A stretch of DNA of 64,000 nt from contig LS997567.1 in assembly GCA_000469685.2 (NCBI GenBank), forward strand, positions 19,125,204-19,189,203. The letters run 5' to 3'. Source of the stretch: Haemonchus contortus (lineage: Eukaryota > Nematoda > Chromadorea > Rhabditida > Trichostrongylidae). The notes below the pieces were generated by a model. That model worked only from the letters and a program-made list of their open reading frames with translations, ran no database searches and had not been told where the DNA came from. The translations under genes were made by a program, and so were the position numbers. This document shows, piece after piece, positions 43,800 to 55,215 of the stretch (its first letter is position 1; every line of letters starts with the position of its first letter).

Positions 43800-44890
43800 A
43801 TTTAACATTAAGCCGATTTCCTCCCATAGCCAGTTCATACATCAGGCCAAAATCTATCAGCACCAACGGAACTAGGTAATTCGGTATTGCGAAGACGTGC
43901 GTCGTACGAAAGCGTTGGGTTTCCACGCATGAAACTGCGTTAAGTAAAACTTCTGTGTACCCTTTTGAAGTCATCGACAAGTGATCTTTTGTAGATAGAA
44001 GATAGATAGAAGACTGAACGATATTCCAGAATCGGACGAACGTAGAGAGAATAACGAAAAGGTAATCTGAAATCATGCCTTCTGAATGACTTCGCTATGA
44101 TGGTGATGCTAAAAGTTGTTGCTGTCACGTATGAAGTCTTAAAAGGCAAGCTCATCAGTGTAGAGTATCCATAGATTCCATGTTTACTCGGCAAGTTGGA
44201 CGCTACATCAAGAAAGGAGTCAGGGTGAATTTCTCCCGGCCTCTTAGTCACTGTATTTCGAAAAAGAAATATCCGAGTTTTACTTTTTTTCTGACCACGC
44301 CTGAAGACAGCTTATATCACGTCGATGCAGCTGAGAATCATTTATGGAGAAGATTTACGAATCGTTGGCATATATTTTGTAAAAGGCGCTTCGGGCACAT
44401 CAACTAGGTCATTCACGGTGAGAGGTTTTACGTGTATTTTGTGACACGCCAGTAGAAGTAACGCAAAGGTTATACTGAGACTGGTTTATAAACTATGCCT
44501 GTGACTTGCCACACACAAAGGGACGCAAAGAAAGAGTCGACCTCTGATTTCTATGAGCTTTTATAGTTTCTTCAGCAATGACTGAATACACATAGAATCA
44601 AAAGTTTTAGCATACAATGTAGCAGACCAAGACAAAATTTCTTTCTTCAACCTTCCTGTGGTTAACCAGGTCCACAATATATGTAAACCTCCGCCTTGAA
44701 ATCCTGTGTTGATCATTGTGGAGCAGGTTCCTCGCCAACAAAAAGCCGGACACTTGTCGACAAACCATGTGTTCCGTAGTTTTGCTCTCCAAGGCAGTTG
44801 AAAATGTGGGTCTAGAGTTGGGAACATTAATTGCGCATTCCCTTTGGAGACCGATTTGACAGGCTCCACTTTGGGTCAAATCAGTAGTCA
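43800..44890 (-). pseudogene. CR1/Jockey-type reverse transcriptase relic
   Basis: Read in several frames on the minus strand: HMVCRQVSGFLLARNLLHND (start of the RT domain), then KTFDSMCIQSLLKKL, and near the end SLYVRPILEYRSVFYLSSIY and DFKRVHRSFT. No endonuclease is seen. It sits in the spacer of the inverted duplication. Confidence 0.75.
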
Positions 44891-46535
44891 TTTGAGGATC
44901 GTGTCAGGCGGATGGGCTACTATATGTTTTAAAACTTAAGGAGAAGAAGTCAACATTGGCCTAATCCAAATCCTTTTCGATTGGAACATTCCCTGTCGTT
45001 CTTAGGGCATCACTTCCCGGATGTATAGATTCATGCTTCATGTTTAGTTCAACTTAATTAACACGAAATATTTCTAAACATATTCATTATCACAAGAACC
45101 TTCACTGTTGCAAGTTAACTAAGTGTCCACACTCATTATAACAAAACCTTCGACTCTCTTGGCTTACTGTTCTGACAATTTTCTTGATGAGTATCCGTCT
45201 TCTGGGAGAGGCAGCTTCCCTTGACGAGCCCGCCGGTCTTATCTTGCTCTTTGACACAGACAGGTCCGATCTAGAGTACGGTGATCGCCGATGAACGTGG
45301 TGGTCGACTCCGTTGGCCACCAGTCGGTTGATCAGGCAGAGAGCTCAATCTCCGCCATGCGCTCTGCTACGCTCGAGTGCTTCGCGAGCAGGAGGCGGAG
45401 AACAAGAGGACGACAACATAAACGTGGAGTTCATGACACTCGGCAGTCAAGAAGAAATACTCAAGAAAGATGACATGTCCAGCTGACTGCGTCTTTCTCA
45501 TGTAGGCTTAAGTGAATCAAACTCTCTCCGTCACGCGCTCCTCTGTTTTATAGCTGTTTTATAGCAGGGTCTGGGAAAATACACAATAACATGTTCGTTG
45601 AGAACTTTCCTCTTTTGGTTGTATACTTGTTCGAGTCCGTCCAGGTTACGATTCAATATGTCCTTCATCTCGATTGTACAGTGATCCGCACTGTGAAGTA
45701 GTCACTGGAAAAGGTATTCTATACTCTGTAAACTTGAAAATGGCTCTTTTTTTGGATTTTATATTGTTGAGTTATAACTTGTTTGGTCGTGCCCTTTGAA
45801 AGATTTTATGCGGTTCGGACGGATTGTCGTCTTTTTGGCTTTTTGAACGAATCTGCCGACTTCTCAAAAGTTTTTCCTCTACATGGTGCCCATAGCACTG
45901 GCGAAAAATCTGAGAGGGAATTCAGCCGTAGTATAATCGAGGTCACTTATAGAAACTTTATCAGTCTTGAATAATCTGGAGAAAACAGTGAGTAACTTGA
46001 GACATTTAACATCTATTGAAGACAGTGTACTCAACGAAATATTGCCAAGCTTGTTTTGATGCATTGGTTTTCATTTGTACTGCCCAGTATCCGATTGATC
46101 TTCTGATGCATTAAATCGATGTTTTCAGTCTCGTCCCGTTGGAGTCTTAGCTGGTTCTGGAATTTCGATTTCCAAGCAACTTGAGATAGAGCTTGCTCCG
46201 CTTGTTGTTGATCATTATTTGCGTCAGGTGTCATCTTCATCAGGATCAATCGGTAGTCCCTCCTGACTTTGTTCTATTTGATGTTCACCATTCTCTTATC
46301 CTATCTTAACTGGAATGCAGCAATCATTCTATGTGAAGGCGGATGAGAATGGTGAAATATGGCGAAAGGAAGCAACATGCATTGGAGCAGCATGCAGTGC
46401 AAGTTTAATTTGAAACGAATAAAGTGAGTGTTTGAATGTAAAAGGAAAAGAAATGATCGGTATGCTATAAATCTATGCAATTTTGACTTGATGTCTAATT
46501 TGTAGGAAACCGATTAAAAAATGAAATGAACGTAT
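44891..46535. other. Unassigned spacer sequence
   Basis: No recognised gene; short frames only (for example 45783-45974 plus). Confidence 0.3.
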
Positions 46536-46763
46536 TGGCTGCTTTCATAGTCTGCCGGCGTGCCGGCGTGCCAGCCGAGGTAGTGCTAGGGGGGAGGAGG
46601 GAGGCAGACGGTCGTTCGACGCGGTCACGTCGCGATCAAGCCCCTTCGGAGGGTTGGAGACAAAGAAAAATAAGATCAAAAACCATCTGCACAAGCCCCT
46701 GGTTCTTTGGTTTTCGATTTAGTTTTTCTCTGTTTTCAGCCCTTCGAAGGGGCTTGGGCGCGA
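46536..46763. mobile_element. Palindromic MITE, truncated copy
   Basis: Starts TGGCTGCTTTCATAGTC and shares the GTGCCGGC, GTGCTAGG, GGAGGAGGGAGGCAGAC and CCCCTTCG blocks with 53622-53846. Its right half breaks at GCGACGT, exactly where the right arm of the inverted duplication begins. Confidence 0.8.
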
Positions 46764-48016
46764 CGTTCATAGAAAGGATCCTTCACTGTAAGAACTCCTG
46801 TACGTCCCTTAGAGTGTTAGTCCGCAAAAATCAAGGCGTGAAACGCCGCGTTGGCGCGATCAGTAAAGCATAATGAGTAGGAAGTTTTCTGATACTGCTT
46901 GTATTGATTCCCTCGCTAGTACGGATTCTTGTTGATTTCTCTATTCCAGCAGGGTTGATAGAACTCTTGATGGGAGGCGGTCGTTTGGCGCGGCCCTTCG
47001 CACCCAACATGCCATTGGGGCAAATAGGCTCATAATTGCCTTCTTGGCGCCGGTTTGTGAACTGAGCAACTCGTCCAGCTGATTCAACCTCCTGACAATG
47101 CTAGTCAGTCTACCCACTGCCCATCCAGTTGATAGACGCATGATCGATAACGCCGCTATAATTAGACGCCGAATTGACTTACCTGTATTCTGTCTATTTC
47201 TATCGCAGATTTAGCTTTTTTTTATTCGCCCTTTTTTGCTCCTCGAAATTTTTGAACTCATCTTCAAGTGAATACTGCTAAGTTACAATGGAGTGGAAGC
47301 ATCATAATCGTTTTGGAGCCTGATATTTACCACTTCAAAGTAATTTGCGGTACATATGTTTGGTGGACTGATAGTGTGGTGAGTGTTTTATTGGTTTTTC
47401 TTTGAAAAAAATTTGTTTGGCACAATACTTATTTCTATCGCTAACTTCATTGAAATGCAGATCATCGTGTGGTAGGTGTTTCGAAACTTCAAACATGATT
47501 TCCATTTCTTCTTTCTTCACAACATTTGTTATGTTAAATTTATTCTAAGTGTCAAGATTACGGTATAGCATTGCTAGTATTAAGTTTACTATGAGGTGTA
47601 ATTGTCCCTCATTTCTTTGTTGTGTTAGTGGTAAATGCAGCGATAGAGCCCCATTAGAGGCACTACGACAAGTAAAAGAGAATTCTGTTCATTTCTTGCT
47701 ATTAGATTACCACCGTTGCCCAACAAGGTCTGTAGCTCAGTGGAGGATCCTCTTTGGTCGATATCATTTCCGACAAAAGTTAACCAACCGCCAGTAATTT
47801 TGAATTCCCAACTAATGATATATCTTCGAGAGGAACAGGGTCTCTTTATAACGCCATATGATAATGGTGTTATCATCACTCGAAACATTTGCGAGTACCG
47901 CCCAAGGCAGTGGTTGCCTAGTAGTTGGGTTTTTATAGAGCATTCACTTTCAAGAACGAGAGCAAAAGATCGAGACTTCCGAAAGAAGGCGTGTACCGGA
48001 GAATATTATTTGTTTC
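46764..48016. repeat. Right arm of the 1.25-kb inverted duplication
   Basis: Reverse complement of 42474-43722 with scattered substitutions. It contains a partial copy of the TIR element and its unknown frame (47716-48027, plus strand, ending GEYYLFPCF because the arm stops). Confidence 0.9.
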
Positions 48017-48719
48017 CATGTTTTTGAGTTGCGGCTTCGTGGAATCTTGCGGCGTGAGGACCCACTTGAGCAATGCTGTTGTTAGATCTACGTTCCCAGC
48101 ACGGCAACGCGGTTGACCTGCACAGGTCTCCTAAAGGTTGACTAGCTGACCATCTTGAAGGATGTCCATAATGTTGCATCCTCACGCGGTTACGAAGTGT
48201 AAAGTGCAGACCAGACGCTTGACACCTACACTGGCCAGATGATCACACTCGAATGTCTCCCTATTGTCGATGAATTGACGATTGCTTCACAATTTGGCAC
48301 ATTCTGGAGGAGATGGAATAGTGTCTAGACTTATTAAAAAAGCACATAAAGCTCAAATTCGAGAAGCGCTGCGAAATTTGGATGCCCATAGTGTCTAAGA
48401 CAAGAAAGGGTGGGATGTTGTGATCATCCATCCCGAAATAATACGGAAAGCGATGAAACAGCTGGACGTCATCGCATTCTTCTTCAGCGAAGTAAGCAGT
48501 GGTCATATACTGAACCGTCACAGAAGTTTGCCATAAAGAAAGTGAAAGAATCGAGTTCGTGAATATAGCCCCAAACATTTCGCAAAAGGAAGGCTGGTTA
48601 AGAGCCCAACCAATTCAATAATGAATTCCCAGAGGCATTCTCCGTACTTTCTGTCCCTGAAGTGAGCATTTCCATTAAAAAGTACCCGAGAAGCTCGAGC
48701 TTGTAACTTATTGTTGTTA
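48017..48719 (+). other. Unassigned, possibly decayed PLE reverse transcriptase
   Basis: Directly upstream of the GIY-YIG fragment below, in many broken frames. No motif is clear enough to call. Confidence 0.3.
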
Positions 48720-49090
48720 TCGCAGAATTCCCCGCAACATAATGAAAAGGCGCTTGGTTAGTAACCGTCTGTTCGACCGCATATCTGATTGTGAAATCTG
48801 TCTTAGGGATGGAGAGGGAGGTTACGCCGTTACTGGTGTAATCTACAGAATCATAAAAAGTTCGTGGAGATGAGATTATAGGTGGGATTACCAGACTACC
48901 TCATGTAAGGATTGGAGAACATTTTCACGGGGCGTCAATTGCCTCAAGCTGGAATAGGATGCAGTCCCATAATGAAGGTTTCGGGATCCCGTCAACGTCT
49001 TGGCGCATGAAACACAACAGTCACAAAGGAGAGCTTGGAGGCATTTCGGATCCGGATCACGAACAGTCTTAGGCGGAGTACAGAAACTAT
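48720..49090 (+). pseudogene. Penelope-like element, GIY-YIG linker and endonuclease fragment
   Basis: MKRRLVSNRLFDRISDCEIC and GYAVTGVIYRI match the cysteine-containing linker before the PLE nuclease. RLPHVRIGEHFHGASIASSW in the next frame matches the RxxEH region of the GIY-YIG domain. Multiple frameshifts. Confidence 0.6.
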
Positions 49091-50629
49091 AATATATATC
49101 CCATCAATGGTGGAAATAGCTGGAGACAATGATGCGAAAAATATATTATTCTCTACCTCAGTTTGACTTTGATACCTATAGTAATACTTCACTTCCCAAA
49201 AGTGCTTGTTGGACTCAAATCGGCTGCAGTAAAAATTAAGTCAAGACGCCAAAACATCTATTCAAGTACGACAACAAAGAGCGTGCATTGTATTTACTCA
49301 ACCGTTGGAAATGCCTTACTTCATTGGAAACGATTGGACTATACACGCTTCAACGAGGAAATTTTGAAAGTCCCTCTTACAAATGCTTGGAGGTACACGA
49401 GACAACACTTTCTTACCGTATAACTTCTTCTGCACAGATGTCTCTTGAAAACTCAGATAATGGACTCGCAATCCACGGGACTATTTTTCTTATTCTCAGT
49501 CGTTTTTTGGATGCCGCGGAGCAGTATGAATCTGAACAAGCACAAGAAACTCGTGAATAGCTTGCTAGGTCCTCGCTGGAGCTGAAGGCAAACAAAGCGA
49601 TCACACACTAATAAAACAAAAAAGTTTGCTCCCATGATACCATTTCATCTGACATGTAGAGCTTTGATTTTGTTTCCGATTCAAATTTTTTGGCCCTTGT
49701 TTGACATGGTGCGCTTTTTCCGTGACTGTTCTTTCAAACATTTTTATGATTATGCACGACATCGGACTTCGAACTCTAAGACTTCTCTTGTAAAAAAAGA
49801 GACATGCTATAGATCCCAGGGCTGGCTCATGAGCGTTGTCAATAAAATCATTAAGTTGTTAACGCACAACAATAGTATTTCTACCCCGTTGGCTGAATTC
49901 TACACAAATACCCCGTTGGCTGTATTCCACACGAACTTGAGCAGTCTATATTTATAGAATCTATGGAGTCCCGAACCCTCCCTTTATGCACGTACCGATC
50001 CCCTTGGGCGGGGTGCAGATCTACCACCCATCATTAGCACTCCCATATTGCCCCCTGTTCGAGGACCCAGGTCCAGGTCCTCGAAGCGTAGACCTGCCAC
50101 ACACCATCAGTGTTATCATCCCGTCACCTGCAACTCGTCTTGAAGCGCTTATTCTTTTCATTTGAAGAGCGCTAGGGCTGTAAATTTTCGCACGAACAAT
50201 CAAGAAGTAGCAGTTATATCGCAGTCTTTAATGTCGCGGCTCGGAAGCGACAGCTCCTACTACATCTTCTGAAACAAAGTTCCTATCTCTTTTTTACTTT
50301 TTTTCATTGGCGCTATTGCCAACATTTGTTCATCCAATTTCATGACCACAAACGCTTATGGTCAGCCGAAGACGCTTCATTCGCGCTGCCACTACATCAA
50401 TCTCTTCTTCATATGTTTATTTAGATCATATCTCGATCCCTTCCAAATTCTTAAGCGCCGCTCGTATTGAGAAAATTTCCCAGTCGAACACTGTTTTTTG
50501 CGGTAGCGCAGCCTTCTGAGGGAAGACCTCGAACGTACCAGAACAAGTGCTCCCATCCTGCCGCAACCTTCAAAATTGAAAACTCAACGTTCAAGGAAAC
50601 AGAAATTATGATTATTGATTATGAAATTC
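49091..50629. other. Unassigned, with one hairpin
   Basis: About 1.5 kb. Open frames at 49163-49423 and 49634-49957 have no recognisable domain. A perfect 10-bp hairpin (TTCGAGGACC / GGTCCTCGAA, 8-nt loop) lies at 50058-50085. Confidence 0.3.
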
Positions 50630-50924
50630 GGTCAAACACACACACAAATACCTACGAAACACACAACACACAACTCATATACATCACATACACACAAAAA
50701 CACACCTCCAAGGAAACAGAAAGCCAATTCAAGGAAACGTGCACCCATTCATACATACATACACATGCACACTTCACACTCACACACACACAAACATACA
50801 CAAATATTCACACATACACCTACGTGCACACACATATACACACTCACACACACATACGCAACACAACAAAACACAACCCAATACATACCCAAGTACATAT
50901 GCATGCGCATACACACACGAGCTA
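50630..50924 (+). repeat. Degenerate CA-rich microsatellite
   Basis: ACACAC/ACATAC-rich sequence for about 290 bp. Long threonine/histidine-rich open frames here reflect the repeat and not a gene. Confidence 0.9.
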
Positions 50925-51260
50925 GACCGCATTAGTAATGACGCCAGGGAACGATTTGGTGTAGCGCCGATTGAATGACGAAATGCGAAGCCTGTTTCCG
51001 ACGTATGGTCATATTCTTTACGCAAATGATGACAGTGTACGTAAGATTAGCTTCAACCTTCACGTGTCTGGGAAGAGGCTTGAAGGATGCCCGAAGCAGT
51101 GATGGCTTGATGCGTCGCACGAAGATTTGAAAGCGGTTAACATTCATCCCAATCAAGCGTTCAATCGGGAGAAATGGCTCAAATAAGAAAACAGCGGACC
51201 CCATCTACAAGCTGGATTCACGCCATAAGAAGAAGTAGAAGAAGAAATAAGGGGGAAGAA
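50925..51260 (+). pseudogene. RTE-2 fragment, 5'-truncated
   Basis: Matches the last roughly 105 codons of RTE-2: LDRISNDARERFGVAPIE, then ALAVN-type KAVNIHPNQAFNREKW in shifted frames, followed by an AAGAAG-rich 3' tail (51230-51252). It begins directly at the CA-rich repeat. Confidence 0.85.
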
Positions 51261-52160
51261 CGACTCCTACGAAATCATGACAATGGAAGTTACGTTAAGG
51301 AGCATTTGTATGAGCTGTAATTATGTGCAATTGCGTAGAACTGGCTACAATGAACAAATACAGTCTGTAGATACAGCAGATGAGAAAGTTGTGCCGTTAG
51401 TGGTGTTTGTTGATATTTACCTTCGCCGGCAGTCTGCCTGCCCCACCCACCACCCTCGTGTCCTTGTATATGTCATTTTTTCGTCCGTCGTACATGTGGC
51501 ACGAGTGACGTGTTTTCTATTTGTCCGTCAGCACTGAGAGAAACACATGCCTGGCTTTTTAAAACAGTTGAGCGTTTTGCAGCACACACAATCCGGACTC
51601 CTCCAACCGTGGTCGGCGACTGCGTGGAAGTGAAATGAGAGTTATTCTAACCATCTTTTTTTTCAAAATTCTTAGGGTTTCGGTTAATAATTGCAGTACT
51701 ATTTCTAAATTGTGCAAAACTGGCAAAGAAAACACGAAAATCAGCACATTCGTAATAATACAGGGCTTCAAAAGAGAAGAATGTTGGGGGTTGAGCGAGA
51801 ACGTGAGGACAGAATTTGCATGAAAAGGGTATTCGTACTGACAATCAAACTTCGTGTAATTGCGCACAGCTCTCTACAGCATACCGAAGAAGTCCAAAAT
51901 TGCCTCCAAAACAGCTGACTATCCTGGCATGAGTTGTTTTATGTTACGCTACTCTTGATATTTGATGCTACTCTTTCGGAATAGTTATTCAAAACAATAT
52001 CAGCCACAAGGAGAAGCAGAAGAATGAGAAAATAGCCAAAAATATAATGTGGAATGAGCGAGTCGCTAATCCCTGATAACGCGCCATCTTAGCTGTTTTC
52101 ACGTTCAGTTTCGTCTCATATGCTTTGTCTCATACTTGGGGCCAAAGCTCTTTCCATGAG
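51261..52160. other. Unassigned
   Basis: About 900 bp without a recognised gene; short frames on both strands. Confidence 0.3.
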
Positions 52161-52162
52161 TA

Positions 52163-53080
52163 CAGGGTGGCGAAAAACTACGCGCGCCATAAAAAACGCT
52201 CAAACATTATTATTTGTATACCAACATGGAAAGAAATATATTTCCTCAAAACAGCAAACAATGACATTACATAATCGTAACAGGTTTTTAAAGTGTCCGC
52301 CTTCTGCTTTGATACAGGCTTCGATTCGTCTCTTCGCCGAAACCACGGTGCGCCGAAGGTAGTCGATGTCCAAAGTGTAACAAAAAGTGTTCACCGTGGA
52401 AGTGGTTAGAACCATCAGAATCAACGCTAACTTTTTAGTCCCGTTTTTACGAACATCCGGAATAGAAGAATTGCCACAAAGAGTTTGTTCCCCAAAAGTT
52501 AAATGGCTTGGAGTGGTCTCACTCATCAGGCAAGACTCAGTTGATTTTCATAAAAAGACAAAAATGTGAAAGTTGATGGGAAGTTTCATAAAAAAGAATT
52601 CCTTGAAGAAGCTGTGCTATCCTGGGAGCAGAATCATCCCAACTTCATCTTCCAGCAAGACTGGGCCGGGCCCATGCAGCGAGATCCACCAATCACTTCC
52701 TCGAGACCGAGATGATCCCCTTTCTGACGAAGGATCTATGGCCTTCTAAAAACCCAGATTTGAATGCTTTGGACTCCGTTGTTTGGGGTAATATGGAAGA
52801 GGATTTGAGGAATAGAATCGTGAAAAGTTTGGTGGCTTTGCGAAAGGAAGCGTGCAAAATCTGGGACAGTTTGGACATCGACTACCTTCGGCGCACCGTG
52901 GTTTCGGCGAAAAGACGAATCGAAGCCTGTATCGAAGCAGAGGGCGGGCACTTTGAAAACTTGTCGTGATTATGTAATGTCATTGTTTGTTGTTTTGGAA
53001 AATATATTTCTTTCCATGTTGGTATACAAATAATTAAGTTTAAGCATTTTTTATGGTGAACGTAATTTTTCGCCACCCTG
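52163..53080 (+). mobile_element. IS630/Tc1-type element with fold-back ends (918 bp)
   Basis: Starts CAGGGTGGCGAAAAACTACG and lies between TA dinucleotides (52161-52162, 53081-53082). The inverted arms are about 215 bp (52163-52378 and 52866-53080), far longer than usual. Each arm contains the coding sequence of the transposase C-terminus (LRRTVVSAKRRIEACI). Confidence 0.87.
52387..52969 (+). pseudogene. IS630/Tc1-type transposase, partial
   Basis: FHKKEFLEEAVLSWEQNHPN and FIFQQDWA show the second catalytic motif. MIPFLTKDLWPSKNPDLNAL follows with the usual SPDLNPLD-type block, then the C-terminus to GGHFENLS. The helix-turn-helix part is missing; its place is taken by the inverted C-terminal copy. 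Confidence 0.82.
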
Positions 53081-53082
53081 TA

Positions 53083-53621
53083 TATCTCGAAAACCACTTA
53101 TATCGTGGATTGTGCCTTCAGAAGAGCTATTTATTTCACCATATCCATGTTCTGATACGTTATAGCATACGGAAAAAGAAGAATAGATGCTAGCAAAGGT
53201 CTAAAGTATAACCATACGTGATGGATGATATGCATCTCAAGGTGTGGGCAGCTTTTCTCAAAAATCTACACTTCTGCTCAAAAGCACCTAGAAAGTAGGG
53301 ACAACATTTCACGCTTAGCAAAGGAAGGGGGGTCAAAACTCCATTAACGTCGGATATGTGGATGGTGGGAGAAGCTAGAATACTATAAAGACAACATATC
53401 AAGACCGCTCCAGATTGTTTACTTGACCGGCTGGTCTCAGCTTCGCTCCCTTCGAACGTAAGGTGCTCAATTTTTTTGAAAACAGGAATGATGGGAAGTC
53501 TGCTACTGTGACCACGCGATATCGATAGCCATAAGTATCGATTTCTTGTGTTCATGTGCTTATTGAGTATTGTGATTTCTGTTGTAATCATTGTGTTTTC
53601 GTGTGATGTGGGTTATTTCAT
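53083..53621. other. Unassigned
   Basis: An open frame of 133 codons on the minus strand (53190-53591) has no recognised domain. Nothing else seen. Confidence 0.3.
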
Positions 53622-53846
53622 TGGCTGTTTTCATAGTCCGCCGGCCGGCGTGCCGGCCGAGACAGTGCTAGGAGGGAGGAGGGAGGCAGACAGATAGGCA
53701 AACAATCCACGCCCCTTCGAGGGGTTGAAAACAAACAACCTGCGAAGGGGCGTGGACTGTTTGCCTTACACTGTCTGCCTCCCTCCTCCCCCCTAGCACT
53801 GCCTCCGCTGGCACGCCGGCCGGCCGGCGGAATATGAAAGCAGCCA
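53622..53846. mobile_element. Palindromic MITE (225 bp)
   Basis: Nearly its whole length is one inverted repeat: TGGCTGTTTTCATAGTCCGC at the left pairs with GAAAGCAGCCA at the right. The GGCCGGC, AGTGCTAGG, GGAGGGAGGCAGAC and CACGCCCCTTCG blocks pair with their complements. It would form a long hairpin RNA or cruciform. Confidence 0.88.
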
Positions 53847-54482
53847 TCTAGAAGAATGTACACAGCTCAGCCCCTATAACACATCCAACAACACATGTTT
53901 GGGTACAATGGAAGTTGCTGCGTAGTGATATTATCCATAGGGGGAATGGGTTCATATCAATCGAGTGCCACAAGATATCGATTTGTTGTGTAAATGACTG
54001 GGCATTTGCTGTCCTGCTCCCTTCGACCAATGGTAAGGATGTCGTTCGACGTAGCAAATTGTATATATCGAGTTGCAATGTAATTGACTTATTACTAACA
54101 GAATCCATTAGTTGTGGAGTGTATGAACTCTGAGGAAATTGAAGAATATGGTGAGAAACCGAATTCATAGATAGCCCTTTTACTGTTGGGTCAGGACAAG
54201 GTAAATGACTATTCACATTTTCTCGAGCCTAAAGGGTAGGAATCAGAAAGGCATCTCGACTGTAGCATATAATAGAGGAGGACCTGGCGTGAGCCGTCTT
54301 TCTCCTCGATCTATGTATATTGGTGTCGGAGCGCCACCGCGTACTCACTTACCGGCTTCGATGAGTAAGGATAAACGACAAATAAGCGAAAAAAATTCTA
54401 TCTCAAAATAACAGGAGTCCACGTGAGGGAGCCGCTGTAGCGGTGAGATACGCTTTTTAGTAGTGAAACATTCATCACGCCT
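53847..54482. other. Unassigned
   Basis: An open frame of 122 codons on the minus strand (53848-54216) is not recognised. No repeat identified. Confidence 0.3.
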
Positions 54483-55215
54483 GATATCCACCGATTCGTC
54501 GTTATCAAAGGCCTGAAAGCGTTTCGGAACTTTAGATTCCTGCCTATCGCGTTCGGAAGAGACCAACTCTTAACTAGCTGCAACTCAGACCGATGAACTT
54601 CCAACTAAATAGAAATTCTAACAAGTCACTCACATCAGTTCCACCAACAGCGAACAGTTGCTCAGCTTCAGACACGATAGAGCAAATGAGACCGCTTGGT
54701 CAACCACGATCCATTAATAGTACCGTGAATGAAACGTATCAGTTCCCACTATCGAAGCTCACACAGAGGGATGTATGGCAAGGGGTCACTTGTTATGTTG
54801 ACGGTAAACCAAAAAGCCTCAAGAGCTTTTCTGGCACCAACAATGTCCTCGCAGTCTAGAATCGCGCAATTAACGTACAAAGTCACAACCAGCATGAGCT
54901 TCCATTCTATGCTTACCTAGCGGTGCAATCGAGCAATTTCTTCGTTTGCTTGCTAAATGTTCCTTTACACGAACGTACAATTGTCTCCCGGTTTCTCCAA
55001 TATAGCAAGCATCACATGTCAGACATTGAAGCTGGTGGCCTTCGTGCACAGTCTCCTACTTTTCCATACGGACAGATTACGCAGTTATCCATGATGCAAA
55101 TACGGTCATAGAGACGATTTCCAACCAACTGGTGTTTGATGCTGTCTTTTGATGTGTTAACCGAAGAAACGTGATTGGCTAGATCTGCTCTTTTTAGGCA
55201 CTCCTGTCCTGTCTA
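54483..55215 (-). pseudogene. Penelope-like element, GIY-YIG endonuclease and 3' region
   Basis: On the minus strand: VGNRLYDRICIMDNCVICPY with GKVGDC (cysteine-rich linker), then, after a frameshift, LTCDACYIGETGRQLYVRVK and EHLASKRR, the GIY-YIG-type core with its IGETGR motif. HRMEAHAGCDF and GARKALEAF follow. Downstream (54483-54520) lies a decayed hammerhead-like stretch (AGGCCTTTGATAACGACGAA). The upstream RT is not recognisable. Confidence 0.8.

Noticed and set aside
50467..50978. Long threonine/histidine-rich frames
   Set aside because: Composition follows directly from the CA-rich repeat.
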